DNA of 64,000 bases. It comes from JAVBNF01 sp031551725. GTDB taxonomy: Bacteria > Bacteroidota > Bacteroidia > Bacteroidales > P3. Of this stretch, positions 1 to 8,401 are shown one piece after another. The stretch spans positions 1 through 64,000 of the forward strand of contig JAVBNF010000026.1 in NCBI GenBank assembly GCA_031551725.1. Direction: 5' to 3'. How positions within the stretch are numbered: the stretch's first letter is position 1; each line of letters begins with the position of its first letter. The notes below the pieces were generated by a model. It had not been told where the DNA came from. It did not search any database and saw only the letters and a list, made by a program, of their open reading frames with translations. The position numbers and the translations under genes were made by a program.

Positions 1-1
1 C

Positions 2-1807
2 ATGAAAACACAACTACTTCGTGGCAGAAACGCAAAAATGCAAGAATGCAGAAGCGCAAGAGCGCAGAAATGCAGAAAAGTGACCGTCTTCTGCACTTTT
101 GCACTTCTGCATTTCTGCTTTGCCTTCTCAATCCTCGCCCAGACCCCCGCCCCCGATTTCACCGACTCGCGCGACGGACAAACCTACAAAACCGTAACTA
201 TGCCCGATGGCAAACGCTGGATGGCTGAAAATTTGCGCTACCGCACAGGATTGAATAATCCGGTTTTCGGTTATCTGCCCACGACCGGAAATATTGCCGC
301 TCCGGGAACGAATTTACAAAGAACGTATTACTGCCCGGGTCCCGGACCATTTCCAACTTCGCCCAATACAACGACTACTTCACAGGCCGACCCTTTGCGC
401 TGCGAATACGAAGGAGCTTTGTATCCTTTTTGGACGGCTTACGGACAAAATAACGGAACCGCCAATGTTTATTCTACGCCGGGCGAACAGGGCGTTTGTC
501 CCGATGGTTGGCATTTGCCATCTGATGGAGAGTGGACGGCTTTGTCCACTCAATTAAATAATGATTATTCAAGTCTTTTGGTTCTCAATGCAGGCTATCG
601 GGTAAATACGGGCGTTTATGCCGATCGTAATTCGAAAGCCTATTTCTGGACAAGTGCGGGAAGCGGAACTGCTGCCGTTTCCCGTAGCTTTTCCAGCAGT
701 GCAATTGCAAGAAACGCTTCTCAACCCACTTCGGATGCGCTCTCGATAAGATGTGTGGAGGGGGAATGTACGGAATCATCCCAAATAATATTAACAACTG
801 ATAATTGTGGATATTCACATAATCTCGACACAATTGCATTTTCAGCAGCAAGCATAAACCGTGTTTATAATTTTATTTTATCTCCGGCGCTCTCAACAGG
901 CACATGGACATATTCGATCGCTCATGAAGGCTTACCGCATAATGGCGTAAGTTTTGTTTCTAATCCAACCATATCAGCTTCGCAGATCACATTGGGGCTG
1001 CAAGGATTATCGGCTTCTGCGAATAATCAAACATTCAAAATCAGAATTACCGGTACCAATCCGAATTATTGTAAGTTGAATACTCAAATTGTTGAATTTT
1101 GTTTGCTCCATACACCATACATTTCAGCAACTTATTTTGGCGCTTCTACGGCTTCCACGCATGTTATTAATGCACCCGGCAACGATGTAAATGGTGCTAC
1201 AGGTGTTTTAACGGATGGCCGGGACGGTAAGACTTATACCACCAAGAAGATGCCCGACGGACAGTGGTGGATGACCAAGAATCTGGAAGTGGGTACTTGT
1301 CCCAACGGTACTACGGGTTGGAACACGACTGTAAATGCAGCTTGGGGTTCAACTTACGACCAAGTGTCCAATTGGAATATCAATGGTACAGAGCTACGGG
1401 GCAAATGCCGCCAAAACGGCACGTATGGTTATTTGTATAATTGGATAGCGGCTACGCAGTTTCCGGATGGTTGTGGTTATGGGCAAGATTGTCCTGCATC
1501 TAATTGGCAGAATAAGTGGGTGCAGGGAATTTGTCCAGATGGATGGCGTTTGCCTATAGGTGGCACTTGTGGCGATTTTAATCAGATGCCTGGCGCTACT
1601 AGTCCTTCTACGTGGATTTCAGCCTGGCGTGGTGTATATGGCGGCTACAGCAACAACGATGGCAGCATGTACCTTCAGGGCAGCGAGGCTTACTACTGGA
1701 CTAGTACCCAGAAATACGGACTGAACTACAACAACGGTTACGTATATCCTACGATCAGCACCACCAAGTACATCGGGTTTTCAGTGCGTTGTATCAAGAT
1801 TAATTAG
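2..1807 (+). CDS. FISUMP-domain secreted protein, paralogue 1
   Basis: This is a 601-residue exported protein with two copies of the Fibrobacter succinogenes major paralogous (FISUMP) domain, roughly residues 52-254 and 401-601. Each copy has the hallmarks DGxxYKTVxMPDGKRWMAENL, CPDGWHLPSDGEW, a YFWTS element and a closing SIRCVEG or SVRCIK. The N-terminus is a long basic n-region, then FALLHFCFAFSILAQ, a signal peptide ending near residue 47. No type IX C-terminal domain is visible. The start is supported by the paralogue at 12200-14128, which also begins MKTQLLR. FISUMP proteins are surface or secreted proteins of unknown biochemical role. The signal-peptide codons form an inverted repeat (23-124). 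The domain family is clear; the function is not known. Confidence 0.88.
   Translation: MKTQLLRGRNAKMQECRSARAQKCRKVTVFCTFALLHFCFAFSILAQTPAPDFTDSRDGQTYKTVTMPDGKRWMAENLRYRTGLNNPVFGYLPTTGNIAAPGTNLQRTYYCPGPGPFPTSPNTTTTSQADPLRCEYEGALYPFWTAYGQNNGTANVYSTPGEQGVCPDGWHLPSDGEWTALSTQLNNDYSSLLVLNAGYRVNTGVYADRNSKAYFWTSAGSGTAAVSRSFSSSAIARNASQPTSDALSIRCVEGECTESSQIILTTDNCGYSHNLDTIAFSAASINRVYNFILSPALSTGTWTYSIAHEGLPHNGVSFVSNPTISASQITLGLQGLSASANNQTFKIRITGTNPNYCKLNTQIVEFCLLHTPYISATYFGASTASTHVINAPGNDVNGATGVLTDGRDGKTYTTKKMPDGQWWMTKNLEVGTCPNGTTGWNTTVNAAWGSTYDQVSNWNINGTELRGKCRQNGTYGYLYNWIAATQFPDGCGYGQDCPASNWQNKWVQGICPDGWRLPIGGTCGDFNQMPGATSPSTWISAWRGVYGGYSNNDGSMYLQGSEAYYWTSTQKYGLNYNNGYVYPTISTTKYIGFSVRCIKIN
23..124. repeat. 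Inverted simple repeat inside signal-peptide codons of FISUMP 1
   Basis: The left arm is built from GCAGAAATGCAAAA-type units (23-77). The right arm (88-124) is their imperfect reverse complement (CTTCTGCACTTTTGCAC and onward). The mRNA can fold over the first codons. The same arrangement occurs in the second FISUMP gene at 14036-14107. Confidence 0.7.
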
Positions 1808-1869
1808 TATTTAATGATTCACTCGTGTACGATATACGAGGGATGCTAACTACCAACCACTAAAAAGGC

Positions 1870-1938
1870 GCGAGCCGCTTATTGATTCTTTTGTGAGACT
1901 TTGGTCGGTTTTCGATGAAGAATTTCGGCTCGCTTTTT
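1870..1938 (+). terminator. Structured terminator or small RNA downstream of FISUMP 1
   Basis: GCGAGCCG (1870-1877) pairs with CGGCTCGC (1926-1933), followed by five T. Inside the long loop ATTCTT pairs with AAGAAT, and TCG-GTTTT-CGA can close the tip. This is either an extended terminator for the FISUMP gene or a short independent RNA. No promoter box was seen directly upstream. Confidence 0.5.
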
Positions 1939-1970
1939 GTTTATTTTAATAGTATTTTTCTATGGGAAAG

Positions 1971-2007
1971 GCTCGGCAGTGGGAACAGCTGTCGGGCTTT
2001 TTCTTTT
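1971..2007 (+). terminator. Intrinsic terminator
   Basis: GCTCGGCAG (1971-1979) pairs with CTGTCGGGC (1989-1997) as nine base pairs including two G-U pairs, over a 9-nt loop. TTTTTCTTTT follows. It would end plus-strand transcription before the convergent minus-strand operon. Confidence 0.65.
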
Positions 2008-2163
2008 CGGCTGCGCCGAAAATCCCGGAGTGTATTCGGGTAATGTAATTTGCCTCTTCGAGGCGCCCTTTAGTTGAGTGAATATGTATTGCAGCTACTG
2101 CGAAAATCTGCGGAATCCCACAATCCGCGATAAACCTTTCGCCATCGGCGGAAGCATAATTTT
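2008..2163. other. Hairpin-rich intergenic DNA between convergent genes
   Basis: The 356-nt gap 1808-2163 carries the two terminators above and then several small dyads. These are TTTTCGGC/GCCGAAAA (2004-2022), GCCTC/GAGGC (2052-2064), GCAG/CTGC near 2091 and GCGGA/TCCGC near 2111-2129. No coding frame or RNA gene could be supported here. Confidence 0.5.
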
Positions 2164-4152
2164 TTAATCATAAAAATACCACCTCACACCCCAGCGGAAC
2201 ATGCGGTCGTTCATCGGATAATGCGGCGTCATGATGTAGGTGTAGCCCGGCCAGCCGGCGTTGAGATTCTTGACTTCCACAAATACATTCGCACGGCGGA
2301 TTTTGGCATTTAAAAAGACATCAATGTAGGGATAGTTTCCGGTTTTGATTTGATCTTGCACGTAATAGGCACCCCATTCCGGCAGATATGCATCGGCATA
2401 ATACGAAGTGTTGTAGCTGACATCAAAGCCGAAACGGATTTCATTTTTACGCAAGAGCGTGAAATCAATATAAATCGATTCGCGGAACAATAATTGCGGC
2501 AAATGCATATAATCCGAACTCGAAACATTCTGATAAATAATCCGACTGTCTAAACCAAACATGCCCAACTTTAAATCTTTTGAAAGCTCAGCTTTGATAA
2601 CAGAAAAATTATCCGTTGCCTGCGCCGGCCCATGTTCATTAAAGTACAAATAATTGCTAAGCATCGTCCATTCGCCTTTCAGCAAAAAGCCTTTCCAGTT
2701 AAGCGTAGCTTGTGCACGCAAGGTTTGTTCTTTGCTGAAATTATCGTTTTGCCAAATATAGTGCTTGCTGGAATAAGTGTGCATAAATCCGCTCGCACTT
2801 TGTGTTCCCGATGCAATGCGGAATTCAAAACGATCTTGCGGATTCAGCTGCATACGCAAAAAAGCATCTGTCCAAACATCTCCGTCGTTAAACGTTCCTT
2901 TCACAACAGAAAACGACCCGCCCAGTAAAATATGGTTTTTCCACGGATAAATCTGCGCTTTCACAAACGGAATGCTTTGGTAAAACGACATTTGCTGAAA
3001 ATTCGTTGTAACGGAATTAAAATTATAATTCAACCCTACCATCAACTTAAACCAGCGTGCATCCTGCATGTTTTCCAAATCGCCGAACGAATAGGCAAGT
3101 GTGTTTTCAATAGTATAGAAAAAACTTGAGTCGATGGCACGCGAAGCCGTATCCACAATCGGATAAAAATGATTTTCGGGCGTGTAACTTACGTATTCTT
3201 TATACTTTCTACTCAGTTTTCCGGTGTACATCAAATAGCCGAAATCCCAGTCAGAATGCACATTTGATGCAAAACGATAGGAATGTTTGGTGTAAAAAGT
3301 ATGTTCGCGCCATTTGGTGCTATCATTGATGAGGTTGGTTGGGATTAAATCGCGGTCAGATTGAAGGTTTTCCGTAAACAGGCTGTCGCTCTTGATACCG
3401 CCGTTTTCGTCAACAAACATTTTATTCCAATAATACGCCATCAAGCCTTTATAGCGCGAATCCTTGGAAAAATAATTTGCAGAAACCTGCAAGGTATGAT
3501 GTGTTGTTCCCGAGTAAACATAACGTCCGGGCGATGAAATATCACGATAGTACAGTCCAACATTCAACCCACGCAACGGGTTTTGATAATGTCCGACTTC
3601 AAAAACCTGTTCTTTTTTCGGACCATTGGCATATCCTAAATAGGTATACGGTTGTGCGACTTGGTAAAACGGCATGTTTTCAACCGTAAAACGGTAGGGT
3701 TTGAGCGGGTCAACACCATAATCGTAACCGATTTTTTCATTTTTGGTATATTCGATTAGTTGCGCAATTTGTCCGATATTTCCTTTGTCTGCGTAGAAAA
3801 GATTGTTTTTGTACAATGGGTGATAACGTTGCACATTCACATTGTTTACGACTACCGAATCGAAAGCTGGAAGTCCTGTTTGATCGGGTTTATCGATATA
3901 ATAAAAAACACGTCCTTTTTCTCGTGAACCGGCGTGTTCAGCGTGCGCAGTGTCGGTGGTTTGGGCGAGGATTGAGGATTGAGGGCTGAGGGTTGAAAAA
4001 ACGAAGTAGGTTAATAACAACCGGATGGCCACGCGGCTGCGCCGCTGGCCATGACGACGGTGTAGTGGACGTGCGTCATGGTGAACGGAGCGAAGCGGAG
4101 TGCGGCCATCCGGTTCAATTAGCGAACGAAAGTAATGTGCAATTTCTTTCAT
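2164..4152 (-). CDS. Putative outer-membrane porin (Porin_10-like)
   Basis: This is a large outer-membrane beta-barrel protein, about 663 residues from the chosen start, resembling the Bacteroidetes putative porin family. Repeated aromatic-rich amphipathic strands run to the C-terminus, which ends in an aromatic strand (WGVRWYFYD). The start at 4152 is chosen because the upstream waaA stop and this ATG share one base (TAATG), implying translational coupling; the frame stays open 75 nt further upstream. The signal peptide is odd: between MKEIAHYFRSLI and the hydrophobic stretch LLLTYFVFS lie about 34 Arg/His-rich residues encoded by a palindromic insertion (4019-4115). A GTG just before that hydrophobic stretch could give a normal short signal peptide. 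It is last in an operon with KDO/LPS genes. The substrate is unknown. Confidence 0.8.
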   Translation of the reverse strand: MKEIAHYFRSLIEPDGRTPLRSVHHDARPLHRRHGQRRSRVAIRLLLTYFVFSTLSPQSSILAQTTDTAHAEHAGSREKGRVFYYIDKPDQTGLPAFDSVVVNNVNVQRYHPLYKNNLFYADKGNIGQIAQLIEYTKNEKIGYDYGVDPLKPYRFTVENMPFYQVAQPYTYLGYANGPKKEQVFEVGHYQNPLRGLNVGLYYRDISSPGRYVYSGTTHHTLQVSANYFSKDSRYKGLMAYYWNKMFVDENGGIKSDSLFTENLQSDRDLIPTNLINDSTKWREHTFYTKHSYRFASNVHSDWDFGYLMYTGKLSRKYKEYVSYTPENHFYPIVDTASRAIDSSFFYTIENTLAYSFGDLENMQDARWFKLMVGLNYNFNSVTTNFQQMSFYQSIPFVKAQIYPWKNHILLGGSFSVVKGTFNDGDVWTDAFLRMQLNPQDRFEFRIASGTQSASGFMHTYSSKHYIWQNDNFSKEQTLRAQATLNWKGFLLKGEWTMLSNYLYFNEHGPAQATDNFSVIKAELSKDLKLGMFGLDSRIIYQNVSSSDYMHLPQLLFRESIYIDFTLLRKNEIRFGFDVSYNTSYYADAYLPEWGAYYVQDQIKTGNYPYIDVFLNAKIRRANVFVEVKNLNAGWPGYTYIMTPHYPMNDRMFRWGVRWYFYD
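4019..4115. repeat. 97-bp palindromic element inside the porin signal-peptide region
   Basis: The ends are a perfect 12-bp inverted repeat: AACCGGATGGCC (4019-4030) and GGCCATCCGGTT (4104-4115). Nested inside are GCGGC-TGC-GCCGC and CCATGACG/CGTCATGG. It is GC-rich compared with its surroundings and is translated in frame. It shares GATGGCCAC followed by a hairpin with the element at 24455-24537, so the two look like one REP-like family. Confidence 0.7.
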
Positions 4153-5387
4153 TATCCGAAAATATTTTTTAAAATGATTTCCGTGGCGCCTTTGTTTTGT
4201 TGCACGTAATGAGCTGATGCTTCGCAAACGCGTGTGTATGTTTGATGGTCTTCTAACAAAACGGTCAATTCATTTTGCAAGTCGAATGTCGTTTTTACAG
4301 GAAAAGCACCGCCCAAGTTAACTAAATCAATTGCTTCTTGAAATTTGTAATAATTCGGACCAAAGAAAATCGGTTTTCCAAATGTTGCTGCTTCCAGAAT
4401 ATTGTGAATACCCTTGCCAAAACCACCGCCAATATACGCAAAATCAGCATAACGATACAACATTGAGAGAATACCGATTTGGTCGATAATTAATATGTCA
4501 AATTCTTCCGGGTTGTGCTGTTCGATTTCCGAAAGGCGTAAACTTTTTACCGGCAGCATTTCCTGCAATTGGCGAATGTGCGCATCGTGTACTTCGTGTG
4601 GTGCAAATACGAATTTCAGTGTTCCTTCATATTCGGAAATGATGTTTTTAATCAGTTCTTCATCTTCCGGCCACGAACTTCCGGCTAAGAATAGTTTGCT
4701 GTATTGTTTGAATTTTTCGATGACAGGAAACTCCTGTTGCGTATTTGCAATGCGGACTACACGGTCGAAACGCGTGTCGCCGCTTACAACAACATGCTTG
4801 ATGCCGATTGTATGAAGCAGCTTTTTCGAAGATTCGTTTTGTACAAAAAATAGATCCGCTAAATGTAATTTCTTTCGAAACCAAGTTCCGTAAGGCTTGA
4901 AGAAGTGTTGCGATGAACGGAAAATGGCTGAAATAAAATAGATTTTAGCATTCGATTTTTTGATTTCTTGAATATAATTCATCCAAAATTCGTACTTCAC
5001 AAAAATACAAATTTCGGGTTTAAGTGTTTTTATAAAACGTCGCGCATTGCGAGGCTTATCGATAGGCATGTAGCCTACAAAATCAACTTGATCGTAGTTT
5101 TTTCGGATTTCATATCCCGATGGAGAAAAGAATGTAAGCGCAATAATGTATTCGGGATGATCTTTGCGAATGGCTTCGATAACGGGGCGGGCCTGTTCGA
5201 ATTCGCCCAATGATGCGGCATGAAACCAAATCAATGGCGCGTTTTTTCTGCTTTTCGCGAAATTTTCCAAACGCGCAAAAGCAGCATGCTGCCCATGCAC
5301 CCACAAGCGCGCTTTTGAATCCCAAAGCGCAAGGATACGCGCAACGAAAGCGTACAAATAAATGCCGATGTTATAAATTAATTGCAT
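4152..5387 (-). CDS. waaA: 3-deoxy-D-manno-octulosonic acid (KDO) transferase
   Basis: This enzyme transfers KDO from CMP-KDO to lipid A precursors at the inner face of the cytoplasmic membrane (GT30 family). The 411-residue length is normal. The N-terminus is a membrane-anchoring hydrophobic segment (about 1-22). HAASLGEFEQARP (56-68) contains the conserved Gly-Glu of the acceptor site (Glu62). KYEFWMNY lies near 131-138, SGDTRFDRV near 202-210, and GGGFGKGIHNILEAATFGKP at 320-339 is the nucleotide-sugar binding signature. It overlaps trmB by 10 nt upstream and shares a TAATG stop-start with the porin downstream. kdsB, which makes its donor CMP-KDO, is in the same operon. Confidence 0.96.
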   Translation of the reverse strand: MQLIYNIGIYLYAFVARILALWDSKARLWVHGQHAAFARLENFAKSRKNAPLIWFHAASLGEFEQARPVIEAIRKDHPEYIIALTFFSPSGYEIRKNYDQVDFVGYMPIDKPRNARRFIKTLKPEICIFVKYEFWMNYIQEIKKSNAKIYFISAIFRSSQHFFKPYGTWFRKKLHLADLFFVQNESSKKLLHTIGIKHVVVSGDTRFDRVVRIANTQQEFPVIEKFKQYSKLFLAGSSWPEDEELIKNIISEYEGTLKFVFAPHEVHDAHIRQLQEMLPVKSLRLSEIEQHNPEEFDILIIDQIGILSMLYRYADFAYIGGGFGKGIHNILEAATFGKPIFFGPNYYKFQEAIDLVNLGGAFPVKTTFDLQNELTVLLEDHQTYTRVCEASAHYVQQNKGATEIILKNIFG

Positions 5388-6034
5388 AATTCGTAACGGA
5401 CGTATTTGATTTTTTTACCCATGTCCAACCACATTTGCTCGTAAAACGTCCGAATTTCCATCACTTCCAAGTGCTCAGCATCCGGGCGGTACAAATCGGC
5501 GGTTTGGATTTGAATTGGAAAACCCAATGTTTTTGCGGTTTCAACCGTATATTCATAAAAATCGGTGTCGTCGGATTTCAGATTGATAATGGCGTTAGAT
5601 TTGGTGATTTTTCTATATTCGGCAATCAGACAGGGCGAAGTCAAGCGTTTGTTTTCTTTTTTGGGTTGTGGATCCGGAAAGGTAATCCAGATTTCGTCCA
5701 CTTCATTTTTCTCAAAAAAACGCTCTATAAGTTGAATGCGTGTGCGTAAAAAAGCAACGTTCGAAAGTTTTAATTCGTTCGATGTCTTACAGCCACGCCA
5801 AATTCGTGCGCCTTTGATATCCACGCCGATAAAATTCTTATTCGGATATTTTTGAGCCAATCCAACCGTATATTCGCCTTTTCCGCAACCCAACTCCAAA
5901 ACAATCGGATGGTCGTTTTTAAAAAAGTCTGAACGCCATTTTCCCTTCAACCTAAAATCCTCATCCAGTTCCGGTTGGAACATGTTCGGGAATGTCAGGT
6001 TTTCTGCGAATTTCGCAAGTTTGCCTTTCCCCAT
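5378..6034 (-). CDS. trmB: tRNA (guanine-46-N7)-methyltransferase
   Basis: This enzyme methylates N7 of G46 in the variable loop of tRNAs, using S-adenosylmethionine, in the cytoplasm. It has 218 residues, the usual size. SAM-binding motif I is LELGCGKGEYT (about 46-56) and the acidic strand is GVDIKGARIW (70-79). The family signature FPDPxPKKENKRL (119-131) is present, with Gln at the position that is Trp in many homologues. The start lies 3 nt after the stop of the HU/SPOR gene. The end overlaps waaA by 10 nt, so both are read from one operon mRNA. Confidence 0.96.
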   Translation of the reverse strand: MGKGKLAKFAENLTFPNMFQPELDEDFRLKGKWRSDFFKNDHPIVLELGCGKGEYTVGLAQKYPNKNFIGVDIKGARIWRGCKTSNELKLSNVAFLRTRIQLIERFFEKNEVDEIWITFPDPQPKKENKRLTSPCLIAEYRKITKSNAIINLKSDDTDFYEYTVETAKTLGFPIQIQTADLYRPDAEHLEVMEIRTFYEQMWLDMGKKIKYVRYELCN

Positions 6035-6037
6035 TTG

Positions 6038-6967
6038 TTATTTTTTATAAATCCAACAAGGGATGTTTGAAGTTTTGCGAATCTTGGCTTTGAAGGTCAA
6101 CGCCTCGTCTTTACAAGTCGTCTCTTTGATGCTTACCATGTGGAAGTCGCGTGCAGGATTGTAAATTTGTACAGTGGTATAACCTTTTTTCTGCATTGTT
6201 TTTTCAAAACGGGTTGCATTGGTTTGTGATTTGAAAGCACCTGCAATTACGTGATAAACCGCTTTTTCCGACGGTTGTTCTGTTACAGCAACATCCATTT
6301 CTACTTCTACTTCTGAAGCAGGAGGAAGAATAACGATAGGAGCGGAGCCTTGTTTAGGTTTGAAAAAGTGCGCAATTTTTACCATGCCTTTGTCCACGCT
6401 GCATTTTACAGTTGGCGACATTGAATAAACCAAGAATAAAATCACAAGCACTGCTGCCACGCTCGACAAAGCCACCCAAGTTGTGTAGTTTTCCGGTTTG
6501 CTTTTTTTCTTTTCGGGTTTTTCTTGTTTGTGTTTATGTTCTTTTTCTTTATAAACAGGCGTTGTTTTGGTCGCATTTACGGTAGGTTGTTGCAAGTCAA
6601 TTTCTTTTGGTGCAGCTTCCAAACCATACAAATCGTCTTCTTCAAATTGATTTTCTGCCGGAATAAAATTCACCACATTATCTCTGAATTCAAACGTTCC
6701 AATACCGGAAATTTCTGCTTTTCCGCTGTCTCTCAAAGCCGAAAGAATCACGCCGGTCCATTCTGAAAGCATCGATAATACAGTATCTGCATTCATATTC
6801 TCTTCGAAAGCAATATGATTGATAAAGGCTTTGCTTCGTGGTGTTTTTTCTTTAAAAAGAATTTGCTTTTTATTTGCTCCTTCTGAAGTGTAAAACACGC
6901 CCAATCCCGGGATTGCGGCTTCGTTATGCTCTTTCAAAAAGGTTTTGAGATGTGAAATAATGTCCAT
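6038..6967 (-). CDS. HU-CCDC81-type and SPOR domain membrane protein
   Basis: This is a 309-residue protein from the chosen start MDIISHLKTFL, which lies 2 nt after the kdsB stop. The frame is open further upstream, but that part overlaps kdsB and lacks family likeness. Residues 1-105 resemble the duplicated HU-like domains found in Bacteroidetes cell-division proteins (IPGLGVF and IGTFEF motifs). A Lys/Glu-rich linker follows, then one transmembrane helix (about 161-183) and a C-terminal SPOR domain (about 236-309). SPOR domains bind denuded glycan at the septum. The inferred topology is cytoplasmic HU part and periplasmic SPOR part, which could link chromosome or division proteins to septal peptidoglycan. 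That role is inference. Confidence 0.87.
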   Translation of the reverse strand: MDIISHLKTFLKEHNEAAIPGLGVFYTSEGANKKQILFKEKTPRSKAFINHIAFEENMNADTVLSMLSEWTGVILSALRDSGKAEISGIGTFEFRDNVVNFIPAENQFEEDDLYGLEAAPKEIDLQQPTVNATKTTPVYKEKEHKHKQEKPEKKKSKPENYTTWVALSSVAAVLVILFLVYSMSPTVKCSVDKGMVKIAHFFKPKQGSAPIVILPPASEVEVEMDVAVTEQPSEKAVYHVIAGAFKSQTNATRFEKTMQKKGYTTVQIYNPARDFHMVSIKETTCKDEALTFKAKIRKTSNIPCWIYKK

Positions 6968-6969
6968 GA

Positions 6970-7719
6970 CTAAAACTGTTTTTGGATGTTTAATAAATCT
7001 TCCGGAGTATCTACGGAAAGGCTTTCGAGTTCGGTTTCGCCCACATAAATGCGGAAGCCGTTTTCGAGCCATCTTAATTGTTCTAAATTTTCTGCTTTTT
7101 CCAGTGTAGAAATCGGCAAACGCGTGATTGCTTCGAGCACCACATTACGATAGCCATAAATGCCGATGTGTTTGTAAAAACGATGCTTGCTAGTCCATTC
7201 TTCGGCGGCAGCATTGCGGATGTGCGGAATAGGGGAGCGGCTGAAATACAAAGCGTAATTTCGGGCGTCGCGCACCACTTTCACCGCGTTCGGATTTTGT
7301 AATTCTTCTGTATTTGTAATTAATTTGGCCAATGTTGCAATTTGCACTTCGGTTTGCTCAAAACTTTTTGCAAGCGTTTCGATTGCTTCCGGTTCAATAA
7401 ACGGCTCGTCGCCCTGGATATTGATGACCGCGTCGTAATTGATGTTTTCGCTTTCGCTGATTTTTTGCATGGCTTCCAAACAACGGTCGGTTCCGCTTGG
7501 ATGCTGGTCGGATGTGAGTACATATTTTCCGCCGAAAGCGGCAACGGCGTCAGCAATACGCATATCGTCGGTGGCCACATACACGCTGTGCAGCAATGTG
7601 CATTTCGACGCTTGTTCGTACACCCGTTGAATCATCGGTTTTCTGTCGATGATAGCCAGCGGCTTTCCGGGAAAGCGTGTGGATGCATAGCGCGCCGGTA
7701 TGATGCCTAAAATTTTCAT
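6970..7719 (-). CDS. kdsB: 3-deoxy-manno-octulosonate cytidylyltransferase (CMP-KDO synthetase)
   Basis: This enzyme activates KDO with CTP to CMP-KDO, the donor for WaaA, in the cytoplasm. It has 249 residues, typical for KdsB. The nucleotide-binding N-terminus IPARYASTRFPGKPL (7-21) and NIQGDEPFIEP (near 104-114) are diagnostic. HIGIYGYR and the C-terminal SVDTPEDL also match the family. Its ATG shares a base with the stop of the kinase gene upstream (TAATG), so the two are translationally coupled. Confidence 0.97.
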   Translation of the reverse strand: MKILGIIPARYASTRFPGKPLAIIDRKPMIQRVYEQASKCTLLHSVYVATDDMRIADAVAAFGGKYVLTSDQHPSGTDRCLEAMQKISESENINYDAVINIQGDEPFIEPEAIETLAKSFEQTEVQIATLAKLITNTEELQNPNAVKVVRDARNYALYFSRSPIPHIRNAAAEEWTSKHRFYKHIGIYGYRNVVLEAITRLPISTLEKAENLEQLRWLENGFRIYVGETELESLSVDTPEDLLNIQKQF

Positions 7720-8330
7720 TAGAATAAACCGTTGATTTGAGCGTCGATTTTTTCAATGATGGCGCCTAAATCTTCGGGTTTTTCCGAAAAATTCAAATCG
7801 TCCACATTGATAATTAATAATTTGCCTTTATAATTTTCAATCCACGCTTCGTAGCGTTCATTGAGGCTTTGCAAATAATCAAGGCGGATGGCTTTTTCGT
7901 ATTCGCGTCCGCGCTTTTGAATTTGTTTTACCAATGTAGAAACATCAGCACGTAAGTAAATTAATAAATCCGGCGACGGTACAAATTGATCCATCAATTC
8001 GAAAAGAGAGCTGTAGTTCTCGAAATCGCGTGTATTCATGAGCCCCATTGCGTGTAAGTTGGGTGCGAAAATATGTGCATCTTCGAAAATAGAGCGATCT
8101 TGAATAACATCTTTGCCTTTTTTGCGGATATCCACAATCTGACGAAAACGTGTATTCAAGAAATACACTTGCAAGTTGAACGACCAACGGCGCATGTCTT
8201 CGTAAAAGCTGCTCAAGTACGGATTTGAGTCAGCATCTTCATAATGGGCTTTCCATTTGAAATGCTTTGCTAAAAGGCCGGTCAACGTTGTTTTTCCGGA
8301 GCCGATATTTCCTGCAACGACAATGTGCAT
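7719..8330 (-). CDS. Deoxynucleoside kinase
   Basis: This 203-residue kinase of the deoxyadenosine/deoxyguanosine kinase type phosphorylates salvaged deoxynucleosides with NTP in the cytoplasm. The P-loop is GNIGSGKTT (7-15), the family DRS motif is at 78-80 (IQDRSIFEDAHIFA), and the LID-like arginines are in KRGREYEKAIR. It is the first gene of the six-gene minus-strand operon, with a promoter box 35 nt upstream. Which base it prefers cannot be read from the sequence. Confidence 0.92.
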   Translation of the reverse strand: MHIVVAGNIGSGKTTLTGLLAKHFKWKAHYEDADSNPYLSSFYEDMRRWSFNLQVYFLNTRFRQIVDIRKKGKDVIQDRSIFEDAHIFAPNLHAMGLMNTRDFENYSSLFELMDQFVPSPDLLIYLRADVSTLVKQIQKRGREYEKAIRLDYLQSLNERYEAWIENYKGKLLIINVDDLNFSEKPEDLGAIIEKIDAQINGLF

Positions 8331-8364
8331 ATATGTTTTGTTTTAATTTAAAAACTACAAATCA

Positions 8365-8372
8365 CAAAGATA
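8365..8372 (-). promoter_or_regulatory. Promoter -7 box of the kinase-kdsB-trmB-waaA operon
   Basis: TATCTTTG on the minus strand matches the Bacteroidetes TAnnTTTG box. It lies 34 nt upstream of the kinase ATG, giving a leader of roughly 28 nt. Confidence 0.6.
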
Positions 8373-8401
8373 CCGAAATTCTGTAAGAATTACAAACGTT
8401 T

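Noticed and set aside
1808..2163. tRNA or rRNA genes in the intergenic gaps
   Set aside because: No cloverleaf arms, GGTTCRA loop or rRNA-like sequence were found in any gap of the window.
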